A stretch of 64,000 nucleotides of DNA, taken from assembly GCF_018446385.1 (NCBI RefSeq), contig NC_056002.1:5257474-5321473 (forward strand). The letters are read 5' to 3'. Shown here one piece after another: positions 12,060-22,108 of the stretch; positions within the stretch are counted from its first letter, which is position 1; every line of letters begins with the position of its first letter. Source of the DNA: Zingiber officinale. Lineage: Eukaryota > Streptophyta > Magnoliopsida > Zingiberales > Zingiberaceae. The notes under the pieces were generated by a model. The model was given only the letters and a program-made list of their open reading frames with translations, was not told the DNA's origin and did no database searches. Made by a program: the position numbers and the translations under genes.

Positions 12060-13140
12060 TAAATTTTCATAAATAATACTTTTCTAAATATTTTCATCCA
12101 TTTCTCTATAAATATCTCTAAAATTTAAAATAAATCATTTACTTTATTAAATTTATTAGACAATTATTTTTCATTACACATAATATTTGTTATGCTAAAA
12201 ATTTTATTATCTTTATTTTTATTATTATTTTATTCTCTTTTTTATTTTTTTTAATTATTTTTTTCTCTTCTTATATAATATCTATTTTTCATTATCCAAT
12301 ATATTTAATTTATTTTTCTCTCTCTCAAATTGAATGATATCTTAATCTTTAAAGAATAAATTTCATTCTCTAAATTTACAAAAAATAATATTTATGAAAT
12401 CTAAATTTAAAAAATAAATAGTATAGTTGATGTAAATATTTGTTTATGTAAAATATAAAATTTAAAATAAATTATGTCTTTAGGGAACTGATGTATATAC
12501 TCTTAAAATATCCATATCAATTTCTTTATAATATTTTTAAAATTTAAAATAAATCATTCTCTTTATTAAATTTAAACAATCACTTTTCATTATATACTAT
12601 ATCGATTATCTTAAAATTTTCAATATCTATATTTTTTATTATTTTATTCACTCTCTTTTACTTCTTTTTATTATTTTTTTTTCTTTCGTTGTAATATCTA
12701 ATTTTCATAATTTAATTCATCTACTTTATTTAACTTTTCTAAATTAAATAATATTTTAATATTGAAGGAATAAATTTAATTTTCTAAATTTTAAAAAAAT
12801 ATTATCCATAAATTTAAATATATTAAGTAATAGATAGAGGAGTTAATGGAAAGATTTTCTTTAGGTAAAATTTAAGATAAATTCTATATTTAGGAAAAGT
12901 TAATATAAATTAAATAAAATATATTCTTTAAATATTAAAATATTATTTAATTTAGGAAAAAAAATAAAAGAAATGGATTGGATAATCACAAGTAGATATT
13001 ACGAGAAGAGAAAAAATTTTTAAAATAAAGAAAAGAGAGAAGAAAATAATAATAAAAAAATAAAGATAATGAAAATTGTAAAGATGATATAGTATATAGT
13101 AAAAAATATTTATTTAAATTTAGTATTGTAAAAAATGATA
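12060..13140. repeat. AT-rich module present three times, two direct and one inverted
   Basis: Roughly 12060-12480 and 12490-12880 align as diverged direct copies, sharing aaataaatcat, ttttcatta and ttattattttatt landmarks in the same order. The stretch 12890-13120 aligns with the second copy when reverse-complemented, around tttttcattatatactata-like landmarks. No coding content was seen. This is probably a cluster of old foldback or MITE elements. Edges are approximate. Confidence 0.45.
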
Positions 13141-13533
13141 GACGGTGATGAGGTGATCCGTGATCGCTTACTGCCTCAACCACCAAAGTACTTGAAATTT
13201 TTCAAGATTTATACAATTAAAAAAAAGATAAATTAAAATAATTAATAAAAATTCATCTTCATATTAATAATAAAAATATAATATCATTATTTATACTAAA
13301 AGTGCAAGTTAAAAAAAAAAATTGAAGTTTCAATTCAATGTAATAACAAGTCAACAGAACCAAACATAACTAATCTTCTAAATCATCTATACATGTGACA
13401 AAAGGCAAATCATTCACTTCCAGCGCCACTACCAACTCGTCCCTAGGCCAATACAGAGGAGATAAATCATGAATGACTACTAGCTATTAGTGCAGTGGCA
13501 AGATATGAGGGGGGAAGTATGCTCGGAATCGTT

Positions 13534-15224
13534 TGTAGGTCTCTTGACGGCCAACTAGAGGAGATGAGCCTGCATAAGAAAAAAAACAAATCTTTCACGA
13601 ACTTTACAGGTTTACTAAACTAAACACTGTATAAAAAAAATTAAGAAATTGTTTAAAAAGAAGCGGCACAAAAAAGTTATTTGATTTGCAATAAGGAGAT
13701 TGTTAATCAAAGGAAATTGAAGTTCACTAAATAACCTCCTTCAGACGGAGAAGTCTCTTAAAACAGTTGAAGCACTTAATTACAGAACAAAACTAAAAAA
13801 GAATTATTTACAAGCATTATTCTGAGCTACTGGGACCAGGACTATATTTATAGCTCGGGTCGGAGAGCCTAAAAGGGTTTCAGACGCCTAGAGGGGGATA
13901 AAATTTTTATCCCCGTCGCAATGAAATGCACCACGTCGCATTTGGATGAAATTCTTGGTCTAGGCACTCAGACCGAGTAAGTCAACTTCCTATTGACTTT
14001 CAATCCTAGTCTTCCGTTCCGGTTCCGCTAGCATTGGTCGGGGTCTTATGCTTCGATTCCACTTGCTTAGGTGATTTTGGCCATCAAGAATATGACTCAC
14101 CCGAACCTATTATCCAACCTTCGAGCAGTCTCCACTTCAGCTTCTCATTGCTCGGAAACACTGCGCGCCTTCTTCTCGTCTGCTAGTGTATTCTATTGGT
14201 GTAATTGACCTCTAGGGGTTCGATGTTTGACAATGCACTCAAATTTGATCAATTTGACCAAAGGTTAATTCAAACAAGACTTGATATTTGGAAGAGAGTA
14301 GTCTAGTCAGGACTAGATGACTAGCAAGGATAAGTCTTAACCGAAGGATAAGCAAGTGAGTGAAACTATGTGGTGGAAGTCTTGGTGAATGAAGCCGGAC
14401 CCTAGTGAGTGAAACTAGGTGATGGAAGTCCTGGTGAGTGAAGCCAGACCCTAGTGAATGAAGCTAGGTGGAGAAAATCATGGTGAGTGAAACCAGGTAA
14501 TGGAAGTCCTAGTGAGTGAAGCTAGTCAACCCTAGGGAGGTGACCTTAGATAATGTGTAACCGACCGGACCAGCGAATCCTAAAATAAGTTGACACTGTT
14601 TTACTTTAATATTTTATCTATTGTACTAACTCAATGTGCAAGAGTGGACAGGTCTGAGGAAGTCCAAATAGATCAACGGGCTGACCGGATAGCTGACATG
14701 AAGTCCATACAGGTCGACGGGCTGACCGAATATCTAACAAGTTGATAAGTTAAGGTAAGTCACTGAAGGAGAGTGACTTTGTGAGGATGCATCCCGGTTG
14801 AGGGGGCAGTAGACATCGATCCAATTTAAGTCCATTTTGAATCCCTAAACTGAGATCTTGACTAGTTCCTAGCCTAGGGAGAACAGGAACTAATTACTAC
14901 TCTCTAATTATAATAATGCTAACGCTTGTCTTGTAGGTTTATTGGACTAATATTGTTTTGCAAAACAAAAGAGGGAAATTGCATTTATGTGATTCACCCC
15001 CCCCTTTCAGGTGCGATCGATCCAACATGCTCTTCCGCAACGCTTCGTCCCTCGGACGCACCGAGCCCGCCTGCTCTCTCTCATACCGTCCTTCTCACTA
15101 ACTACGTCTTTCGCTCAACTTCCTGTGCTTTTAAGTTCTTGCACACTTAGACACAGAAGTTAAATACTAATATGACCTAACCTGACTTGATTGATCACAT
15201 CAAAACTACCTTGGAGTACTAACA
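13534..15224 (-). mobile_element. 3' LTR of the Ty1/copia remnant, with a nested insert
   Basis: The LTR ends are tgtaggtc at the left and gtactaaca at the right. Its right third (15028-15224) and its left part (to 14193) match the reverse complement of the LTR at 46266-47246. Shared landmarks include a TATA-like region near 13847-13856 and the gtagttttgatgtg start. The 14194-15027 block has no counterpart there and is a later insertion. Confidence 0.65.
14194..15027 (+). mobile_element. Solo LTR nested inside an older LTR
   Basis: The block runs from tattggtg to tccaaca and contains the near-terminal C-rich stretch (gattcacccc) typical of this plant copia LTR type. It splits an older LTR between positions that are adjacent in the relative at 46266-47246. 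The flanks tattc and tgctc agree at three of five bases, consistent with an aged 5-bp target duplication. It contains three direct units of about 49 bp starting near 14356, 14405 and 14454. Confidence 0.6.
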
Positions 15225-16239
15225 ATCTTCGCCTTTTTAATGTAAAGAACCCAAGTTAAGTTAGAGGAAAAAAACATAAGTCAATAATAACAAAGTAAAT
15301 TTTACAAATAATAATGTGCAATAATTAATGTCACCCTCCCTTTAGACTTAATTTTCATGTCTCTCCCTTTGATCACATTAAAATTAGAGTATTCGCAAAT
15401 CCTTTGAAAAATAAATCTAACCAAAGTCTAAGGGAAGCACCACTTTTCAGAAAATTATTTTTTTTTTTGAAAAATCTGAAATCTTATAATGAATTTTAAA
15501 AAATTTAAAAAACTTTACTAAGGGTTGAGTAAACATAAATTTTTTTCAAAACAAAACTTTTCAGAAAAATGATAATTTTTGAAAACAACTTCGCAAAAAA
15601 ATTAAACATAAAACATTTTAAAATTTTTGAATAACTAAAAATTTAACTTCTAAATAATTTAAATTTTGACAAATAATTTGTTTAAAAGCATTAGATAATT
15701 TTTAATTACATGTTTAACGATTAGTTAATTAAATATTAATTTCAGTACTTTAACTTCCAGGTTACGACGAGACACTAAACTTTCTTGATTATTATACAAT
15801 CATTTCTAAAAAAAATCTTTTAAATAAATTAAATATTTAATTTTCTTTCTAAAAACTCTTGATCTAACTTTAAAACATAACAATTTAATCTAAGCATGTT
15901 TTTGAAACCTAATATAAATTCCTATCTATTGGATTAATTAAAAATTTTTCTTAAGGATATATTTCTGTGATATTTTTTAAATTTGCCCATGTGATATCTA
16001 ATATGCCACTTAAGTCATGAATTATTTCTTACTTTTGAAGGAATGTAAGTAGAACAATTTTTCAAATTTTATATTTGTTTCTTTAAATTTTCATTTTCTA
16101 ATTTTAGTTTGTTAAAATCCTCTAATCGACAAGTCATTACTAGAGTTTAACTAATTATTTTCTTTTAATAATTTTTTTTTTCTATTTATAATTTGCAAGA
16201 ATTGTTTGATAACATTTTTATAAAGAGAAATAACTTATC

Positions 16240-16600
16240 AGAAGGTAGAGACCGTACCTGACTTATCTTGTCGATCATATGGTCTGAAACTCCCTCTAAA
16301 GTGCTACTTCCTTCTGATGTTGCTCCTCCGTCATCGATGTTCTCGATGCTCATTGAGAATAAGCTTGCTTCGTCTTCATCTTTCTAGTGACTTGCCACTA
16401 ACGCAAGTCCGGCGATGACTTTGATTTTTGATTTGGACGACATTTCATCCCACGTCGCCTTTAGATTATAGTTGGTCTGAGCTGGCTTCTTATTCTTCTC
16501 CTTGTCCTTGTCCTTGCTTTTCAATTTAGGGCACTTGTCTTTCACGTGCCCTTCTTCATTACAGTGATAGTATCTTATCTTTCTCTTCCTTCTATTACCC
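16240..16600 (-). pseudogene. Ty1/copia gag remnant (zinc-knuckle region)
   Basis: The - strand translation shows the Lys-rich segment and knuckle region (NEEGHVKDKCPKLKSK) of SIRE-type copia gag, followed by acidic, Ser-rich sequence. It is part of the broken element that ends in the LTR at 13534-15224. It is treated as a fossil. Confidence 0.6.
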
Positions 16601-17353
16601 TATTCTTAATTAAATTTATTAGTTTTAAATAATCTTTTAAAATTTCTTATCATGTATGTCGTTTCATCATCATCGAGAGAAGATTCAGAATCTGGTTCGT
16701 CCAATTTTGCCTTTAAGGCAATAGTGTGCATAGGCTCCTTCAAATCTACACATCTTATTTCATGAACTTTAGAGATATAATAAACATTTACTAATGATGC
16801 TCATTCAGTAATCCTAAAAAATACATTAAACACATATCTTAGTGAATCTCGATTGGTTACCTTTTCTCCGAGATTCCTAAAAAATGTCCACTTATCAATA
16901 GGGCCTGAGATGCTTTCACTTTTTTTTTAAAAAAGAATCTCTCTCACTTGGATAATCTTCATCCTTTACATCAACACCTATATTACTTACATCATCTTTT
17001 CTTTTAGTTCTTCCACCCTTTCTCACTTACTATTCTTGTTATTTTCAAGATAAACTCTTACTCTTTTTTGTCTTCATCAGATGCAATATGATGTTTCATC
17101 CAATAAACTTCTTTGATAAACCTCTTATATGAACCAATTTCTTTTTTCTTTACAATACAATACCCCATAATCTCAAATAATATCATTAGACTTCCGCTTC
17201 AATTCTACCTCCTGTTGTTTATCATTTTCCACCATTAATCTTTAATAATAAAAAAAAATTAAGAATTAAAAGTTAGAGCAACAATTTAACCTAAATATTA
17301 AGAATCCAGATCTGATTATTGAGGACCGACCACTTAAGCATATTACCTCTCAA

Positions 17354-17768
17354 ATGCAAGATTCTTTCCGAAAGCATATCAGATCTCTGCTAGACTTAAA
17401 CGGTTGCATGGAAGGATGGGGAGGGGTTCTGAAATGGAAACCTCAGAAATATGATCCAAAGACTGCAGAATCAATAAGTACTTATGCAAGCGGCAAGTTT
17501 TCCCCATTAAAATCCACTATTGACGCAAAAATTCATGCCATAATGAATTGCATGAACAGCTTAAGATATATTATCTTGATAAGGAGGAGCTTCTTATTCG
17601 AACAGATTGTCAGGCAATTATAAGCTTCTTTAACAAAACTGCGCAAAACAAACCGTCGCGTGTCCGCTGGATAGCATTTATGGACTTTATCACTGGATTA
17701 GGCATTCCTGTCCACTTCCAGCACATAGAAGGTAAAGACAATACCTTGGCTGACACATTATCACGCTA
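17354..17768 (+). pseudogene. Viral RNase H C-terminal part
   Basis: The translation gives caulimovirid RNase H landmarks (GWGGVLKWKP, TDCQAIISFFNK, SRVRWIAFMDFITGLG, IEGKDNTLADTLSR) of the badnavirus/tungrovirus type. This is the 3' end of the viral polyprotein gene and precedes the viral intergenic region, so the integrated segment is circularly permuted relative to the usual map. It is treated as a fossil. Confidence 0.85.
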
Positions 17769-18453
17769 GGTTTCTTTTATTGCAGGGCCATGGACCCTTT
17801 CAAACGAAGACGAATTGATAATACAACAATGGGAGGAAGCAATTCATCAGTTGCAGGCCAAGCCCAGCAACAAGGCAGCTTCATATCTGGAGAGCCTTAT
17901 CACTTTCTGGCTCAATACAAAGAAGTCTCCTGTAGCCGCGGCCCAAGGGTATACACTATCCTTGAAGAAGACACTTGGCCGACATCGAAAAGACCGTTGC
18001 AAACCAACTCATCCACAACATCCTGGAGCTCAAGCTTATTCATGACATCAAGGAAGCAGATTTCAGCATCAGAAGTGAACATCCCAAATGACTCTACTTT
18101 AAAGATGCCTTACCCAGCGTCTCAGCTGTAAAGGCGTCCTTATTCACAGCTTTTCTGCAACTACAAGACACCATCCAACATATGGTGGACACACCACCAT
18201 AAGAAGACAGAGCGTGGTGAGCCCAACAAATCCAAAGTAGATTTGCTTTAACAAAAGCATATTCGAATTCACATGGACTGAGCCTCGGGGAGCCGTCCAA
18301 ATGAAAAAGAATCTAGCCTTAGCTGTAAAAACTATAGGCTGCGTTATAAAGCTTGTAAAGGGATAAGAAAGAGGAACAGATAAGGATACCCGTGAGTGAT
18401 GACGAGGCCCACAAGTGCACTCAGCTCATCTCTATCCTTCTCCTTCTCTTTTC

Positions 18454-18650
18454 TATATAACCCTCTAGTTAGCTCATTGCAGAACACACACCGCTTCACG
18501 GTACAAGTTCTACTTTGAGAAATATAAATCTGTAAGTCTTAAGCTTTTAAGTTCCTTTTCTTGTAATTTAGTCCTGTACTTTTCTCTTTGGTACATTATC
18601 TAAGTTATTTGAAAAGAAGACGTTTCCGCACGTTATGGTATCAGAGTTAA
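18454..18650 (+). promoter_or_regulatory. Viral TATA box and tRNA-Met primer-binding site, left arm
   Basis: A TATA box (tatataa, 18454-18460) lies in the viral intergenic region, upstream of a start region rich in CA and GA. The primer site tggtatcagagtt begins at 18636. It corresponds to the 3' end of initiator tRNA-Met, the usual caulimovirid minus-strand primer. Plant copia elements also use it, but the surroundings here are viral. Confidence 0.75.
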
Positions 18651-19104
18651 TTTTTATGGCTGAGTAAACCCTACTCAGGGTATTCACAGGGGAGAGGATG
18701 GGTGAAAGTAGTAATTACCTTTATGTGTTTTTCCTTAAACAATAAAAGACATCTTTCTTTAAAACTCGGATCTAGCGAATTGCAACAGTTGATCAGTTAT
18801 AGCGAACTCCGAAGGCATGTCTAGCGAATTGCAACTGTTGATCAGTTATAGCAAAAACATGAACTGATATAGTGTCTGAATAACAGGGTCCTAAAGTTTA
18901 TCAAACTAAAAGTCTTGTGGTAATAAGGCGACCGGGGAACGACGAGTGGATTGCAAAAGAACAGGTCCTAACTTGGTAACAAAGCAAGGGATGCTGATAT
19001 AAATCCAAGGGCACACCTGTGTGAGCAAGAAAGCTTTTAGAACCTCCTAAGCTGTAAGCCACAATTCATAGGAATGATAAACCATAGGGTACAGTTATAA
19101 TTGT

Positions 19105-19895
19105 GTCTATGTCTAGACGTTGGGAAGAACATATACAGGAATGGTAAACTAAATCCCATACCTCGAACCTAGAATACCTTGATCTATTGATCTAGCCAAA
19201 ACAGATAAACAGCCTACTAAAAGAGAATTAGCTCATAACCTCTCGGTAATATACGACAGAGTTTGTCTTTCCTGTAGAATTCACCTCAAAAACTTTAAAC
19301 AAATACAGGAAGAACTAGAAGAACTGCAAAAGGAAAACCAAAAACTTAGTGAGGCCGTGAAAAACATCACTAAAGAGGTTTTAGAAAACAAACCATTGAC
19401 CAAAAGATAACTTGAAGATCTTATCCTAAAGATAACTGAACAGCCAAAGCAGAAAGAACAACAAGTGCTACAGTTATCAGAAGAATTGAAACAAAAGGTT
19501 GACAAGGTAGAAACCATGTTACAAAAGGTTGAAAGTTGGATATTTTCATGAGCTATATAAACACTAAAGCCACAAGCTCATACAAAGAAGCACTTCAAGC
19601 TACTGAAGGCATAGAAGCACCAGCTGACTACAAAAGAGGTATTAACAGTAATAATATTCTTATTAAACAAGCTAATACGCAGATACAGCTTTTGGTCACC
19701 ATCCTAGAGAAACTTGAATCTCTAGAAGAAAGAATAAAGAAACTTGAAGCAAAGGAAGCTCCAGCCCAACAAGCTCTTCCAGAAGAAATTGTCAAAAATC
19801 TTTCTGAAAGAATCCAAGTCATCTCTATTCACGAAAAGCCAAAGGAGTCAAAAGGAAGGCTAAGAGTTTTTACAGATCCCTTTCAAATATTGTAA
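19105..19895 (+). pseudogene. Viral ORF1-like and ORF2-like region, left arm
   Basis: The first part resembles badnavirus ORF1 (RELAHNLSVIYDRVCLSC). A Lys/Glu-rich coiled-coil stretch follows. From 19536 a frame reads EALQATEGIEAPADYKRG, then IQLLVTILEKLESLEERI. That is the coiled-coil, virion-associated ORF2 type of badnaviruses. The order ORF1, ORF2, then the polyprotein is the badnavirus order. It is treated as a fossil. Confidence 0.7.
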
Positions 19896-19920
19896 GAAGA
19901 ACAAGCAAAAACTGCAAAAA

Positions 19921-21966
19921 GTGATGGCTACGAAAAGCAGAAACCCTCCTGTAACAACAATCACCAGAACAGAAGGGGCACCGCTCTTTGAAGACCAAGT
20001 ACGAGAATACAGACAAGGTCAAAGGCGTAGATATAATGCGCAAAGAGCTATACAGCGAATAACAAGAAGGATAGCTGGGAGAAGCTACAACAATGCCCTA
20101 GAACAACAGCTTGACCCTCAGACTCAGCTTCGGCTTTCAATGCAAGAAAGAGCCTCAATAGTACCAGCTGAAGTCTTATATCATTCACGAAGAGATGATG
20201 TACACCATAGGGTGTATGTTCATAGGTCAGAAGAAGCAATACTTGTCACCAGCAATCAAGTTGATAGAGCATTCATACAACCAGAAAGCTTTACTCAACT
20301 CCAAAGAAGTGGTATGCGTTTCCTTCATATGGGGGTAATACAAGTAAGAATTCAAATTCTGCACAGACAAGAAGAAGGAACATTGGCACTGGTTGTTTTT
20401 AGAGACAACAGATGGCACGGTGATCAAGCCATCTTTGCCACCATGGAAATTGACTTAACACATGGAAGTCAATTAGTTTATGTTATACCTGATACAATGC
20501 TTACAATTTCTGATTTCTACAGAAATATACAGATATCAATACTGGCACGAGGATATGAAAACTGGAGAAATGGAGAAGCCAACTTACTAGTTACACGAGG
20601 ACTGGTAGGTCGATTATCTAATATACCTAACGTTGGTTTTGCATATGAAATCCAGAATGTAGTTGACTACTTAGCAAGCCATGGTGTAAGGGCTCTTCCA
20701 GGAAGAAGTTATAACACCAGGGATGTCTTAGGGCATAACTGGGTTATAAGACAATCAACTGTTAACCTGCCCATGCAGCCTACAGAAGTTAACACAAGAA
20801 ACATGCTTGATGGAAGTGTGTCACTACAGTTTAACCAATATCAAGCAGCAACCACATCATCTCCACCTAAATTCAATTTAAAGGACGAGGAGATACAATC
20901 AGATGAAGAAGAATTGACAAGCCATACTATTGCAGTACTTGTGGAAGAAGAAAGATATTCTCCTGAATTGCTGGTCAAAAGAATATCTTCGCTCGCACAA
21001 CTCCCTATTAGACGAACACCAGGAGCTGCGGGGTATGATATCTCTATTACTCATGCACAAGATATACCTGCTCTTGGTAGGTCTTTATTATCAACTGACA
21101 TTTGTATACAAATTCCACAAAACACCTATGCAAGAATAATCCCCCGATCAAGCACTGCCTTAAGGGGCATTATTATAATGGGAGGCGTCATCGACTCAGA
21201 CTATCGAGGAAAAGTCAAGGTTATGACTTTCAACACAACAAATGAAGATATATTTCTTAACAAACAGGAATGCATTGCTCAGCTTATCATAGAGCATATT
21301 GCCACACCAGATGTAAGGGAGGTTGAGTTATTGGGTTCAACGAACAGAGGGACATCCGGATTTGGTTCAACAACGAGAAACCAGGTTTGCTCTAGTTATA
21401 AAGCTAATCCTGCCTGCCTTGGTTGTCATAACTGTTGTAGTGATGACGATTGTGCGGAAGAATATGAAGCAACCTGTTCAAAGGCTGAAGAATATAAAGC
21501 AAGCCGTTCCAAAACTCAACAAAAAGAACCTGTCACTGACGAACAAATGCTGGCAATGCAAAAGAGAGCAAGACAGTATGCAATAGAGCAACATAAATTT
21601 TATGAAGAAGAGACATATCTGAATTTATTAGACGGCCCTCCATCAATGGAGCGCAGTTTTGCTATTTCACGACGGCAATTAAGAACTTCAAGGGAATATA
21701 GACGACAGTTACAAGCAGAACTTGATGCCATGCCATCCTCTTCACAAGCTTCCTCAAATTCAGGGCAATTTCTGTGTATGTTTACAGAAATAACCACTGA
21801 TACTGATGATAATGATTATCTTGATTACCTGCAATATCTAGCTTTGCAGGATTCACCTCATTCTCCAATTTCTGAAGATGAATTTATCAATCCATTCGCG
21901 GAAGATGGTGGGGAAGAAGTAATAGCTGCAGGTAGCAGTAGTGGTATTACAAAACCAACAGATTGA
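19921..21966 (+). CDS. Viral movement protein plus dUTPase region, left arm
   Basis: This is an open 681-residue viral frame. Residues about 100-300 match the caulimovirid 30K-type movement protein (FRDNRWHGDQAIFATMEIDL, RGLVGRLSN, YEIQNVVDYLASHGVRALPG). Residues about 350-487 form a trimeric-type dUTPase with all five motifs in order: PGAAGYDIS, PRSSTALRG, GGVIDSDYRGKVKV, CIAQLI and RGTSGFGST. A Glu/Arg/Ser-rich tail follows. Movement proteins open plasmodesmata and dUTPase hydrolyses dUTP. Whether this copy is ever expressed is unknown. It belongs to the fossil locus, and its integrity is not evidence of function. Confidence 0.85.
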   Translation: MMATKSRNPPVTTITRTEGAPLFEDQVREYRQGQRRRYNAQRAIQRITRRIAGRSYNNALEQQLDPQTQLRLSMQERASIVPAEVLYHSRRDDVHHRVYVHRSEEAILVTSNQVDRAFIQPESFTQLQRSGMRFLHMGVIQVRIQILHRQEEGTLALVVFRDNRWHGDQAIFATMEIDLTHGSQLVYVIPDTMLTISDFYRNIQISILARGYENWRNGEANLLVTRGLVGRLSNIPNVGFAYEIQNVVDYLASHGVRALPGRSYNTRDVLGHNWVIRQSTVNLPMQPTEVNTRNMLDGSVSLQFNQYQAATTSSPPKFNLKDEEIQSDEEELTSHTIAVLVEEERYSPELLVKRISSLAQLPIRRTPGAAGYDISITHAQDIPALGRSLLSTDICIQIPQNTYARIIPRSSTALRGIIIMGGVIDSDYRGKVKVMTFNTTNEDIFLNKQECIAQLIIEHIATPDVREVELLGSTNRGTSGFGSTTRNQVCSSYKANPACLGCHNCCSDDDCAEEYEATCSKAEEYKASRSKTQQKEPVTDEQMLAMQKRARQYAIEQHKFYEEETYLNLLDGPPSMERSFAISRRQLRTSREYRRQLQAELDAMPSSSQASSNSGQFLCMFTEITTDTDDNDYLDYLQYLALQDSPHSPISEDEFINPFAEDGGEEVIAAGSSSGITKPTD

Positions 21967-22108
21967 GTTTTTGATTATCCACAATTACAGCAGCTGCAAG
22001 AACAAGTTTATTCTCAAGCAGAATCTGCATATAGGCCACCTGCTGATACAACAATGAATCCTGTTGGTTACCCCCCAAACCGTGCTCCCAAAGATGAGCC
22101 CGTAAGTA

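Larger units (their letters stand above)
13534..17275 (-). mobile_element. Broken Ty1/copia element (SIRE-like), 3' LTR plus internal remnants
   Basis: In - orientation the parts seen are a 3' LTR (13534-15224, itself interrupted), a purine-rich tract just upstream of it (about 15228-15242), AT-rich internal DNA and a gag remnant (about 16240-16600). A matching 5' LTR is not visible. The right edge abuts the pararetrovirus fossil near 17.28-17.30 kb. The element is clearly old and broken many times. Its LTR is the same family as the solo LTR at 46266-47246, in opposite orientation. Confidence 0.65.

Noticed and set aside
18636-18650. Primer-binding site as evidence for an LTR element
   Set aside because: No LTR lies next to it, and it sits in a viral leader between RNase H and ORF1.
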